Assembly: GCA_017513625.1 (NCBI GenBank)
Contig: JAFXEW010000021.1
Coordinates: forward strand, 1 to 32,364
DNA length: 32,364 nucleotides
Source: Lachnospiraceae bacterium
GTDB taxonomy: Bacteria; Bacillota; Clostridia; Lachnospirales; Lachnospiraceae
Reading direction: 5' to 3'
A program made the position numbers and the translations under genes. Position 1 is the stretch's first letter; every line of letters starts with the position of its first letter. The notes below the pieces were generated by a model. That model saw only the letters and a program-made list of their open reading frames with translations, had not been told where the DNA came from and made no database searches. Below, one piece after another: positions 7,732 to 15,323 of the stretch.

Positions 7732-7870
7732 TTTGGATTTAGTTGGAGTGTGTGAATAGAGTTTCCGTTTGGAATTTCAAAATCAAGTAAAACTCTATCC
7801 GCAAAAATTTTCTTTACATCTTTGGCACGAGCTAGCACCGGAAAAACTGAAACTTCTGTTTTTTTATTCG

Positions 7871-7900
7871 AGAACTGAAATACAAACGAGTTCTGTTTTT
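7871..7900 (+). terminator. Weak terminator-like hairpin after the cassette
   Basis: AGAACT (7871-7876) and AGTTCT (7889-7894) form a six-pair stem followed by GTTTTT. It is A/T-rich and weak but well placed to end the ietAS operon. Confidence 0.35.
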
Positions 7901-8147
7901 AGTACATAGAAACCAAATTGCAAAACCTGCGAAGCCTTCTTTTGAGAGAGTATTTGGTAGTGAAACCAAGACCGGTTTCGTGTCAATGATTAAGCATGAA
8001 AGAAGTAAATTTTGTGGTTATATTCTAAATGTGTAATGGCGTGGAAAGTACAAGTTTATACTCGAATACAAGGGTTTGTTAAAGAACTTAAGATGTAATG
8101 ATTAGACTGTTTCCCCCAGTGGTACGCCCCCTAACTTTACCACTTTT

Positions 8148-8164
8148 TTTACCACTTTTGCAGG
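8148..8164 (+). repeat. 17-bp direct repeat, right copy (attachment-like)
   Basis: Exact copy of 2262-2278, again preceded by TTTACCACT (8136-8144). It lies 163 bases before the intact phosphatase gene start. Confidence 0.75.
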
Positions 8165-8169
8165 GAATA

Positions 8170-8302
8170 ATATGCCACGATATGCCAGCATATGCCATTT
8201 TACCCTATTTGGTGTCTGCCGTCCGGGTAGACTAACATCTTGAAAATAGCCTGTATTTTCGGGCTCTTGCCACGATATGCCAAGATATGCTAAGATATGC
8301 CA
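8170..8302 (+). repeat. Two clusters of 10-bp-phased ATATGCCA repeats
   Basis: Cluster one: ATATGCCA begins at 8170, 8180 and 8190. Cluster two: it begins at 8275, 8285 (ATATGCTA) and 8295, with a degenerate copy TCTTGCCA at 8265. Period is exactly 10 bases in both, so copies lie on one face of the helix. The last copy abuts the phosphatase leader that is duplicated at 2136. This looks like an array of protein binding sites, such as arm sites of an integrase or a regulator. Confidence 0.75.
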
Positions 8303-8326
8303 AGAAACGAAAGGAAATTTGAAATT

Positions 8327-8797
8327 ATGATTAAAATATTGTTCGTTTGCCACGGCAACATCTGCCGTTCCCCCATGGCAGAATTCATTTTGAAAGATAT
8401 GGTATCGCAGTTAGGTCTATCCGATGCCTTTTTCATCGCTTCCGCCGCCACCAGCACGGAAGAGATTTGGAACGGAGTGGGCAATCCGGTGTATCCGCCG
8501 GCCAGGGCAGAGCTGGCCCGGCATGGGCTGTCCTGTGAAGGGAAGAGAGCGGTGCAGGTGACGAAGCGGGACTATGCAGAGTATGATTATCTCATATGCA
8601 TGGATAGTCATAATGTACGGAATCTGCAGCGTATCATAGGAGCTGACAGGGAGCAAAAGGTAAGTATGCTGCTGGACTACACGGACAGGCCGGGAGCATC
8701 CATTGCGGACCCCTGGTATACAGGCAATTTTGGTATTACATACAGTGATATCGTAGAAGGATGCAAAGGATTTTTGGCGCATTTGGGATATTTGTAA
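8327..8797 (+). CDS. Low-molecular-weight protein tyrosine phosphatase
   Basis: 156 residues, the usual length for the family. The phosphate-binding loop CHGNICRS has nucleophile Cys8 and Arg14 right at the N-terminus; the general-acid loop DPWY carries Asp128 in the expected place. It removes phosphate from phosphotyrosine (or phosphoarginine) on cytoplasmic proteins. The ATG at 8327 is chosen over an in-frame ATG at 8297 because family members begin two to four residues before the ILFVCHGN strand and AAGG (8311-8314) lies in front. Its leader and first codons are duplicated at 2136, which suggests that mobile elements insert at this 5' end and rebuild it. A terminator follows at 8893. Confidence 0.93.
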   Translation: MIKILFVCHGNICRSPMAEFILKDMVSQLGLSDAFFIASAATSTEEIWNGVGNPVYPPARAELARHGLSCEGKRAVQVTKRDYAEYDYLICMDSHNVRNLQRIIGADREQKVSMLLDYTDRPGASIADPWYTGNFGITYSDIVEGCKGFLAHLGYL

Positions 8798-9327
8798 TGG
8801 TCGGGTAGCACCCATAGACGGCAAATGACGGAGTCATGGAGGGTAGATGACAGACCGTGGCTTACGATATATCGTAGAGAAGTTAGGAAGAAGGGCCTCA
8901 TGTGAAAGCATGGGAGCCTTTTTTTGTTTCCGGGGAAAGAACCTTGAGGTAAAAACAAAACCTACGCGGGAATGTGTGCTAAAAAGTGGGTGAAAATAAG
9001 GGAAAAATCGGCCCAAATATTGACTAAATCGGTCTTGCAGAAGTGACATTTCTGTCATAAAAAAGCGACAAAAAGGTATTTTTATTCGTCATATAACGGC
9101 AAATATTTATATACACCGTGAAGGAATCCAGTAAATTCAAGGGTTTAACGGCGACAGATAAAATCACAGATTTTTGACCATAGAATTGACTGTAATGTCG
9201 AATAACGAGTGTTTTGGTAAAAAACGACATTGACTGATTTACTCAAAAATTGACCTGTTTTTAAGAAAAAAGTGTTCCATTAGAGTGGGATTTGAAGTAT
9301 GATAGGGAGATGGAAGGAGATAGAAGT
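8798..9327. other. 530-base intergenic stretch
   Basis: It holds a terminator (8893-8925) and then an A/T-rich part with several TTGAC hexamers, a hairpin TGACA-tttc-TGTCA (9044-9057) and an inverted repeat AATGTCG/CGACATT (9194-9200 and 9225-9231) whose left arm is also a Spo0A-box-like TGTCGAA. I cannot choose one clear promoter for the downstream HAD gene. No gene is seen. Confidence 0.5.
8893..8925 (+). terminator. Rho-independent terminator after the phosphatase gene
   Basis: GGCCTCATG (from 8894) pairs with CATGGGAGCC (to 8918) with one bulged A and loop TGAAAG, followed by seven T. Confidence 0.8.
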
Positions 9328-9999
9328 ATGATACATGGTTACCAAAAGGATGACACACAGATTAAAGCAGTTATTTTTGATATGGACGGGACGTTAATCG
9401 ACACGGAGAAGTATTACCGGATTTTTTGGCCGAAGGCACTGGCGCGGTTTGGTTATCATATGACGGATGAGCAGGCTTTATCCATGCGAAGTCTGGGCCG
9501 CCCTTTTGCTCCGGTGAAATTAAAGGAGATGTTTGGTGAGGAATTGGATTATTATGCGGTCCGTGATATGCGTAAGGAATTGATGGAGGAGTGCCTGGAC
9601 AGGGAAGGTATACAGATAAAGGCCGGAGCGATAGAGTTGCTGGAGTATTTGAAGGAACATAAAATAACATCTGCTATTGCCACTGCCACGGATATGCAGA
9701 GAACGGAGAAATATCTGCATTTAACAGGGCTTCGACCTTATTTTGAGAGGCTAATCAGTGCCACTATGGTAGAGGAGGGCAAGCCTTCCCCCGATATATA
9801 TCAGTATGCATGCAAGGAATTGGGACTGGAGCCGGAGCAGTGTATGGCGGTGGAGGATTCTCCTAACGGGGTCATATCAGCTTATCGCGCAGGCTGTAAG
9901 GTGGTAATGGTGCCTGACCAGACTTATCCCGATGAGGTTTTAGAGGAGATGCTTTATGCATGGGTAGATACATTGGATGAAATCAGCGAACTGGTGTGA
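9328..9999 (+). CDS. HAD-superfamily hydrolase (beta-phosphoglucomutase/phosphatase type)
   Basis: 223 residues. Motif I DMDGT has nucleophile Asp18 and general acid Asp20; motif II is the threonine in IATATD, motif III the lysine of GKPSPD, and motif IV VEDSPNG. The helical cap between motifs I and II places it with subfamily I enzymes such as beta-phosphoglucomutase, phosphoglycolate phosphatase and sugar-phosphate phosphatases; the substrate cannot be told. The ATG at 9328 is supported by AAGGAG at 9313-9318; an earlier in-frame TTG at 9292 is less likely. It stands alone between the phosphatase gene and the butyrate operon. Confidence 0.9.
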   Translation: MIHGYQKDDTQIKAVIFDMDGTLIDTEKYYRIFWPKALARFGYHMTDEQALSMRSLGRPFAPVKLKEMFGEELDYYAVRDMRKELMEECLDREGIQIKAGAIELLEYLKEHKITSAIATATDMQRTEKYLHLTGLRPYFERLISATMVEEGKPSPDIYQYACKELGLEPEQCMAVEDSPNGVISAYRAGCKVVMVPDQTYPDEVLEEMLYAWVDTLDEISELV

Positions 10000-10039
10000 C
10001 GCCCCTCCAAGGGATTAGGGAACATTTGACCTGAATACC

Positions 10040-10068
10040 TTGATTTTTACATATTGCTGTGTTATTAT
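10040..10068 (+). promoter_or_regulatory. Promoter of the ptb-buk operon
   Basis: TTGATT (10040-10045), 17-bp spacer, TATTAT (10063-10068), followed by a leader of about 130 bases before the ptb start. Confidence 0.7.
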
Positions 10069-10208
10069 TTTAACGATTGTGAGTTACAGAGGAAGCTTCT
10101 TCGACAGGGTATATGCAACAGGGAATGCCCATCACAGGATGACCTCTATAATAATGGTAATAAAAGAGAAAATGTTGCCCGTTACAGAAAGGGCAGGAAG
10201 GACGCAAA

Positions 10209-11123
10209 ATGAATTTTGATCAAATCGTAGCCAAGATTAAAGAGTGCGGTAAGAAGACCGTGGCTGTATCCGTTGCACAGGACAGTGCTGTGTTGGAAGC
10301 AGTAAAGGAAGCAAAGAGAATGGGTATCGCAGATGCCATTTTAGTAGGTGATGCGGCTAAGATTAAGGAAATCGCAGCTGATTTGGATATGGATTTATCC
10401 GAGTATGAGATTATTGATGAGCCCGATCCCGTGGCAGCTTCTTTAAAGGCGGTAAAGCTGGCTCATGACGGTAAGGCTGATATGTATATGAAGGGACTGA
10501 TTGATACCAAGAACTTCTTAAAGAGTGTATTGGATAAGGAAGTGGGACTGCGTACAGGCGGACCTCTGTCCCATGTGGCTGTGTTTGAGATTCCCGGTAT
10601 TGACAGACTGTTGTTCCTCACAGACGTTGCTTTTATGACTTATCCTACTTTGGAAGAAAAGGTAAGTATCATTCAGAATACCGTGCCTGTATGTAAGGCA
10701 TGCGGCGTGGATATGCCCAAGGTGGCACCTCTGGCTGCAGTAGAGGTAGTTAATCCTAAGATGCCCGCTACCGTAGAGGGCGCAGAACTTACACGCATGT
10801 GTGAAGCAGGCGAGATTAAGGATTGTATCGTAGACGGACCTCTGTCCCTTGACCTGGCAATCGATCCTGAAGCAGCACTGCATAAGGGTGCTACTGACCG
10901 TAAGATCCAGGGTGACGCAGATGTGCTGCTGTTCCCCGACATCCATGCAGGTAATCTGGTATATAAGGCAATCGTACACATGGTAAATGTAAAGAATGGT
11001 TGTATCCTCACCGGTACCAAGGTGCCCGTTATCCTGACCAGCCGTTCCGATACCTTCGAGACCAAGGTATATTCCATGGCACTGGCAGCAGTGGTTGCTG
11101 AAGAGTTAAAGAAAGCACAGTAA
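10209..11123 (+). CDS. ptb: Phosphate butyryltransferase
   Basis: 304 residues. Converts butyryl-CoA and phosphate to butyryl-phosphate and CoA in the cytoplasm, the first step of the kinase route to butyrate. The sequence is full length for the phosphotransacetylase/butyryltransferase family, with the segments MKGLIDTKNFLK, TGGPLSHVAVFE and the C-terminal LFPDIHAGNLVYKA and KVPVILTSRSDT that are typical of Ptb. GGAAGG upstream supports the ATG. It lies 58 bases before the butyrate kinase gene and shares its promoter and terminator. The pairing with buk makes phosphate butyryltransferase much more likely than phosphate acetyltransferase. Confidence 0.95.
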   Translation: MNFDQIVAKIKECGKKTVAVSVAQDSAVLEAVKEAKRMGIADAILVGDAAKIKEIAADLDMDLSEYEIIDEPDPVAASLKAVKLAHDGKADMYMKGLIDTKNFLKSVLDKEVGLRTGGPLSHVAVFEIPGIDRLLFLTDVAFMTYPTLEEKVSIIQNTVPVCKACGVDMPKVAPLAAVEVVNPKMPATVEGAELTRMCEAGEIKDCIVDGPLSLDLAIDPEAALHKGATDRKIQGDADVLLFPDIHAGNLVYKAIVHMVNVKNGCILTGTKVPVILTSRSDTFETKVYSMALAAVVAEELKKAQ

Positions 11124-11181
11124 TTTGCAGTAGCAAATTCAGTATATGACAAGTATATAGTTAATATAGGAGGAAAGAGAA

Positions 11182-12246
11182 ATGTCCATTAAAAGTTTGA
11201 TTATCAATCCCGGCTCTACTTCCACCAAAATCGGTGTGTTTGAGGACGAGAACTTATTATTTGAAGAGACCCTGAGACACTCTACTGAAGAAATCAGTCA
11301 GTATGCCTCCATCGTTGATCAGAAGGATTTCCGTAAAAAGATTATTACTGATTTGTTGGAAAAGAAGGATTTTGATGTAAAATCACTGAATGTGGTAGTA
11401 GGACGAGGCGGTATGTTAAAGCCCATCCCCGGTGGTACCTATGCAGTTACTGATGCACTGCTTCATGACCTGAAGATTGGTTTCCAGGGACAGCATGCTT
11501 CCAATCTGGGTGGTATTTTGGCAAGAGAAATCGGTGATGAAATCGGTGTGCCTTCCTTTATCGTAGACCCTGTAGTAGTGGATGAGCTGGCACCCGTAGC
11601 CAGATATTCAGGTGTGCCTGAGCTGCCCCGTACCAGTGTGTTCCATGCACTGAACCAGAAGGCTGTGGCAAAGAGATATGCAAAGGAAATCGGTGTGCCT
11701 TACGAAGAGCTGCGTCTCATCGTGGTGCACATGGGCGGCGGTGTATCCGTAGGTGCTCACGAAGGCGGCAGAATCGTAGATGTATTCAATGCATTGGATG
11801 GTGACGGTGCATTCTCTCCCGAGCGTGCAGGAGCCGTACCCAGCGGTGCACTTATTAAGATGTGCTTCTCCGGTAAGTATACCGAGAAGGAAGTATACAG
11901 CAAGATCGTAGGTAAGGGTGGCTTTAATGCATACCTGGGCACCAACGACATGCGTGAAGTAAACAAGCTGGCTGCAACTGATGAAAAGGCAGCAGCAGTA
12001 AAGGAAGCTTTCATATACCAGATAGCGAAGGACATGGGCTCCATGGCTTGTGTATTAAAGGGCAAGGTGGACCGCATCATCTTAACCGGCGGTATTGCTT
12101 ACAATGCGGATGTGGTAGAAAAGCTGCAGGAGATGGCAGGCTTTATCGCACCCTTTACCGTATATCCCGGTGAGGATGAGCTGCTGGCGTTGACCCAGGG
12201 TGCACTTCGTGTATTGAACGGCGAAGAGAAGGCGATGGAGTACTAA
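11182..12246 (+). CDS. buk: Butyrate kinase
   Basis: 354 residues. Transfers phosphate from butyryl-phosphate to ADP, giving butyrate and ATP: energy-conserving last step of butyrate formation. It belongs to the ASKHA fold: phosphate-1 loop [12 protein letters not shown] near the N-terminus, [13 protein letters not shown] in the middle, and [13 protein letters not shown] near the C-terminus. A strong AGGAGG lies before the ATG. It directly follows ptb. Many gut Lachnospiraceae instead use butyryl-CoA:acetate CoA-transferase, so the ptb-buk pair is a useful lineage marker (known for example in Coprococcus). Confidence 0.95.
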   Translation: MSIKSLIINPGSTSTKIGVFEDENLLFEETLRHSTEEISQYASIVDQKDFRKKIITDLLEKKDFDVKSLNVVVGRGGMLKPIPGGTYAVTDALLHDLKIGFQGQHASNLGGILAREIGDEIGVPSFIVDPVVVDELAPVARYSGVPELPRTSVFHALNQKAVAKRYAKEIGVPYEELRLIVVHMGGGVSVGAHEGGRIVDVFNALDGDGAFSPERAGAVPSGALIKMCFSGKYTEKEVYSKIVGKGGFNAYLGTNDMREVNKLAATDEKAAAVKEAFIYQIAKDMGSMACVLKGKVDRIILTGGIAYNADVVEKLQEMAGFIAPFTVYPGEDELLALTQGALRVLNGEEKAMEY

Positions 12247-12303
12247 GCTTTACGGTGCATCGGTGGATGCAAGAGCATATTAAAGAGTATAAGAGTAAAT
12301 AAG

Positions 12304-12334
12304 AAAGTCCCTGTGCAGTCGCACGGGGACTTTT
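12304..12334 (+). terminator. Terminator between buk and the converging E2-like gene
   Basis: AAAGTCCCTGTGC (12304-12316) pairs with GCACGGGGACTTT (12321-12333), loop AGTC, one G-U pair, with flanking T and A runs, so it may work in both directions. Confidence 0.8.
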
Positions 12335-12353
12335 GTAATTCATGTCATATGAG

Positions 12354-13217
12354 TTATTTAACGTCTTCCGCTCTGGCTTCCAGGGGCTGTTCCAGCAGGG
12401 CCGGGTCGGCCATGAATTTACGGAGCTGCCTTAAAGAAAGGGCGAAATACAGGCCGTCGCAGAATCGCTCATCGGATACCAGACCCCACCCCATTTGCTT
12501 TTGGATGGTGACTTCATCCTTGCTCTGGACTACAGGTACACGTTTTTCCTTGCCTATGGCAAAAAACAGGCCGGTGGTACCGAATTCATATACGTGGTGA
12601 TATATATGGTTAATGCCCAGGGATTTAAGGTTTGTAATAAAAAACGAAGTATGAAAGGGACTGAGCTCCACGATAAAGCGTGGCATGATATTGTGTTTGT
12701 CCATCCACAAAAGGAGATTGATGACTCCTTTGATAAAGGGGCCCGGGATATTGTTCATTAGAACACGGAGCAATCTGTCAATACCGTTTTCACCGGTGCG
12801 CTTTACGGTTTCGTTGGCAATGGCTTCGTTGACCTTGGCTGCGATTTCACCAATGGTTTCGGTGCCTTCAAAGCAGAGCTTCACAGTGGTGCCGGCGCTG
12901 CCGTCCTTTAGAACGGGATGTACTACAAAGCTGACCCATATCTTGGGACGTGTATAAATGCGGCCGTTGATACAGAAGCGGTTCAGCTGAGGGCGTAATG
13001 CAATCATGCGGACAACTGCTGCAATCAGAATATGCATGTAGCTGAGCTTCAGACCTTCCTCTGCCTTTAGCTTGATATAGTCATCCATGGGCTCGCAGGC
13101 AAAGATATCTTCGTACATATTCATGGAATCGGTACGGGATTTCATGATATACGGCATGATTTTTTGTATGGGCTCCAGATTTTTGACGAGACGTCCGTCA
13201 GGGCGTTTCCCAAACAT
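12354..13217 (-). CDS. 2-oxoacid dehydrogenase acyltransferase-like (E2 catalytic-domain) protein
   Basis: 287 residues with the fold pattern of the chloramphenicol-acetyltransferase/E2 catalytic domain but no lipoyl or peripheral-subunit-binding domain. The C-terminal motif that is normally D-H-R-x-x-D-G reads DERFCDG at 249-255, so the catalytic His is Glu250. The second-half segment NHIYHHVYEFGTTGLFFAIGK is also E2-like. No E1 or E3 gene is near. It is therefore probably not part of a dehydrogenase complex; it could be an acyltransferase relative with another mechanism or a non-catalytic binding protein. TAGGAGC precedes the ATG, and a good promoter lies at 13272-13300. Confidence 0.75.
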   Translation of the reverse strand: MFGKRPDGRLVKNLEPIQKIMPYIMKSRTDSMNMYEDIFACEPMDDYIKLKAEEGLKLSYMHILIAAVVRMIALRPQLNRFCINGRIYTRPKIWVSFVVHPVLKDGSAGTTVKLCFEGTETIGEIAAKVNEAIANETVKRTGENGIDRLLRVLMNNIPGPFIKGVINLLLWMDKHNIMPRFIVELSPFHTSFFITNLKSLGINHIYHHVYEFGTTGLFFAIGKEKRVPVVQSKDEVTIQKQMGWGLVSDERFCDGLYFALSLRQLRKFMADPALLEQPLEARAEDVK

Positions 13218-13271
13218 AGCGGCTCCTATCCGACGAAAAGTGATTTCGTCAAAGTTTATATTTTTTTAATA

Positions 13272-13300
13272 ATTATACCCGATTTTACATTTTTCGACAA
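13272..13300 (-). promoter_or_regulatory. Promoter of the E2-like gene, with a Spo0A-box-like sequence at -35
   Basis: On the minus strand: TTGTCG (13300-13295), 17-bp spacer, perfect TATAAT (13277-13272). The -35 is part of TTGTCGAA, which equals the Spo0A box core TGTCGAA. Confidence 0.7.
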
Positions 13301-13374
13301 GGTTTTTCGGGTAACAAAGAATGTGCGTTGCGCATCCCTGCGGAGCATTTTTTCCATGGGAAATTCCTGTGAAG

Positions 13375-13408
13375 TAAAGAAAACAGGCTGTACACAGCGG
13401 TACAGCCT
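13375..13408 (-). terminator. Terminator of uxaC
   Basis: On the minus strand AGGCTGTAC and GTACAGCCT form a nine-pair stem around six bases, followed by GTTTTCTTTA. Confidence 0.75.
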
Positions 13409-13427
13409 GAATAGATAAATGAATATA

Positions 13428-14840
13428 TTAAGCTAAAGGAAAGTGAAAATAGCGCTTGGCATTGTGGTAGGAAATGTCGGTCACTATCTCTCCCAAAACA
13501 TCCATGTCAGCAGGGAATTCACCGTTTTCCACCCATTTGCCCAGCAGATTGCAAAGGATACGGCGGAAGTATTCGTGTCTGGTATAGGAGAGGAAGCTGC
13601 GGGAGTCGGTAAGCATGCCGATAAAGCCCGAGAGATTTCCCTCGCTTGCAAGGGTGGTCATTTGTTCCTCCATACCCGTTCTGTGGTCGTTAAACCACCA
13701 TGCGCTACCCTGCTGGATTTTGGCTACGGCAGTGTCATCCTGGAAACATCCGATGATGGTGCCGATGGCCTGATTGTCGTTGGGATTCAAGCTGTAAATA
13801 ATGGTTCGGGGCAATTCGCCTGTGTAATTTAACGCATTCAGGTAATCCGCCAGAGGAGCGGAAGGTGTGTTGGTATTGATGCAGTCAAAACCGGTATCCA
13901 CACCGATTTTTTCATACATGGCAGTGTTGTTATCTCTCTTACAGCCGTAGTGGAGCTGCATTGCCCAGTTCAGGCGGGCGTATTCGCGTCCCACAAACAG
14001 CATGAATGCGGTCTTGAATTTCAGGATTTCTTCCCGGGTCAAAATCATGTGGTTCAGTCTTTTCAGGAAAATAGCCTCCACCTCGTCTGCAGAAGCAGGG
14101 GTGTACATCATATATTCCAGACCGTGGTCAGAGATATTGCAGCCCATGGAAGCAAAGTATTCCATGCGGATACGCAGAGCGTCGCAAAGCTGGCCAAAGG
14201 TGGTGATATCACCGGTACCTGCGGCCTGAGCCAGCAGGTCCAGATAGTCTAAGTAGTCAGGCTTTTCGATGTTCATAGCCCGGTCGGGTCTCCATGCAGG
14301 GAGCACCTTTACATCAAAGGTAGAATCCTCTGCAATCATGCGGTGCCATTCCAAAGTGTCGATGGGGTCATCGGTGGTGCAAAGCAGGGTCACATTGCTC
14401 TGCTTAATCAGCTTCCGCGCACTCATGGAAGGCTCCTGCAATTTAGCATTGCACAGATTCCATACTTCATCGGCGCTCTTTTCATTCAGCACACCGTGAT
14501 AATCAAAATAACGCTGCAGCTCTAAATGGCTCCAGTGGAAGAGGGGATTGCCGATGGCCTTGCCCAAGCACTTGGCCCACTTGCAGAATTTATCATAATC
14601 GGAAGCATCTCCGGTGATGTATTTTTCTTCTACACCGCAGGAGCGCATAAAACGCCATTTATAGTGGTCGCCGCCCAGCCATACCTGGGTGATATTGTCG
14701 AAATGTCTGTCCTCGGCAATTTCACGGGGATTGATGTGGCAGTGATAATCCAGAACCGGGGTGGTCTCGGCATAATCATGGAAAAGCTTACGGGCTGTTT
14801 CTGTTTCCAGTAAAAAGTCACGGTCCATGAAATTCTTCAT
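13428..14840 (-). CDS. uxaC: Uronate (glucuronate/galacturonate) isomerase
   Basis: 470 residues, normal length. Isomerises D-glucuronate to D-fructuronate and D-galacturonate to D-tagaturonate, the entry step for pectin and glucuronide sugars. The amidohydrolase-like metal motif HCH is at 33-35 (DYHCHINPREIA); further family segments are TTDDPIDTLEWH, LPAWRPDR, HYGCKRDNN and the C-terminal LTDSRSFLSYTRHEYFRRILC. The ATG at 14840 follows GGGAGGAAATATT; an ATG five codons upstream overlaps that ribosome binding site and is rejected. The rest of the uronate pathway (uxuA, kdg genes) is not in the window, so the gene stands alone behind its own promoter. Confidence 0.95.
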   Translation of the reverse strand: MKNFMDRDFLLETETARKLFHDYAETTPVLDYHCHINPREIAEDRHFDNITQVWLGGDHYKWRFMRSCGVEEKYITGDASDYDKFCKWAKCLGKAIGNPLFHWSHLELQRYFDYHGVLNEKSADEVWNLCNAKLQEPSMSARKLIKQSNVTLLCTTDDPIDTLEWHRMIAEDSTFDVKVLPAWRPDRAMNIEKPDYLDYLDLLAQAAGTGDITTFGQLCDALRIRMEYFASMGCNISDHGLEYMMYTPASADEVEAIFLKRLNHMILTREEILKFKTAFMLFVGREYARLNWAMQLHYGCKRDNNTAMYEKIGVDTGFDCINTNTPSAPLADYLNALNYTGELPRTIIYSLNPNDNQAIGTIIGCFQDDTAVAKIQQGSAWWFNDHRTGMEEQMTTLASEGNLSGFIGMLTDSRSFLSYTRHEYFRRILCNLLGKWVENGEFPADMDVLGEIVTDISYHNAKRYFHFPLA

Positions 14841-14916
14841 AATATTTCCTCCCATAAAAATACAAACTATATACTAATGCGGGCTCCGGAGAAACCCAGC
14901 CTAAACTCTTAGCTGC

Positions 14917-14945
14917 ATTATATCGGATAAGATGCCCTTTTTCAA
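14917..14945 (-). promoter_or_regulatory. Promoter of uxaC
   Basis: Minus strand TTGAAA (14945-14940), 17-bp spacer, TATAAT (14922-14917). The ~70-base leader carries a GGGTTTCTCCGGAGCCC-type hairpin. Confidence 0.75.
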
Positions 14946-14974
14946 GAAAGATTTACGGAAATCCGGACTGGTAT

Positions 14975-15282
14975 ATTTTTCCGTGGCAGGGATCCTTAGG
15001 CTGTGCAGGGCAGGGGCATATAGGGAATGGGGCTGTGGAAACCGGTTCCGGATATAAGATTTTCTAAATGTTCTGTCTCGGATACTTGTTAAGTTACGCA
15101 AACGGCCGCAATTCGGCATCCATGCCTCAACTGCGCCTTCCGACAACATCCGGTTGTCGGATTGCTGCATATTAAGCAGAACATTAAGAAAAACTAATAT
15201 CCTACATTAGGTTTCCCCAGTTCCCATTCCCTATATGCTCCCAGCCCTGCACAGCCTGATTCCCCTCTGCTAAAAATCTTTA
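14975..15282. repeat. ~300-bp imperfect inverted-repeat element
   Basis: The left arm (about 14996-15074) and the reverse complement of the right arm (about 15177-15257) align with roughly 80% identity, including AGGCTGTGCAGGGC, GCATATAGGGAATGGG and AATGTTCTG. Similarity fades outward to about 14975 and 15282. The ~100-base centre holds two clean hairpins: GGCAT-cc-ATGCC (15115-15126) and CCGACAAC/GTTGTCGG (15140-15160). No gene is seen in it. It could be a miniature inverted-repeat transposon or a folded RNA. Confidence 0.75.
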
Positions 15283-15285
15283 CAT

Positions 15286-15316
15286 AAAAAGTCCCGTCCG
15301 GAGAACCGGGCGGGAC
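15286..15316 (-). terminator. Terminator of the HD-GYP gene
   Basis: Minus strand GTCCCGCCCGG-ttct-CCGGACGGGAC followed by five T; eleven-pair stem. Confidence 0.9.
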
Positions 15317-15323
15317 ATAGGGT

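Larger units (their letters stand above)
7732..8326. other. 595-base intergenic stretch: right end of the cassette
   Basis: No convincing gene on either strand. It holds an inverted repeat ATAGAGTTT/AAACTCTAT (7756-7764 and 7790-7798), a terminator-like hairpin (7871-7900), the right copy of the 17-bp repeat (8148-8164), two clusters of phased ATATGCCA repeats (8170-8302) and a small palindrome GAAAATA-gcctg-TATTTTC (8242-8260). The minus-strand frame at 8102-8353 arises from these repeats and is not counted as a gene. Confidence 0.65.

Noticed and set aside
8170-8302. The phased ATATGCCA repeats as a CRISPR array
   Set aside because: Units are only 10 bases with no unique spacers, so they cannot be a CRISPR array.
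8102-8353. Minus-strand open frame of 83 codons at the right cassette boundary
   Set aside because: It consists of translated ATATGCCA and TTTACCACT repeats, has no ribosome binding site, and overlaps the phosphatase gene start.
10209-12246. Phosphate acetyltransferase and acetate kinase
   Set aside because: The second gene has the butyrate kinase type [12 protein letters not shown] and length of 354 residues rather than acetate kinase at about 400, and the first matches Ptb segments.
14901-15170. Minus-strand open frame of 89 codons between uxaC and the HD-GYP gene
   Set aside because: It lies in the inverted-repeat element and runs over the uxaC promoter; no ribosome binding site and no recognisable protein features.
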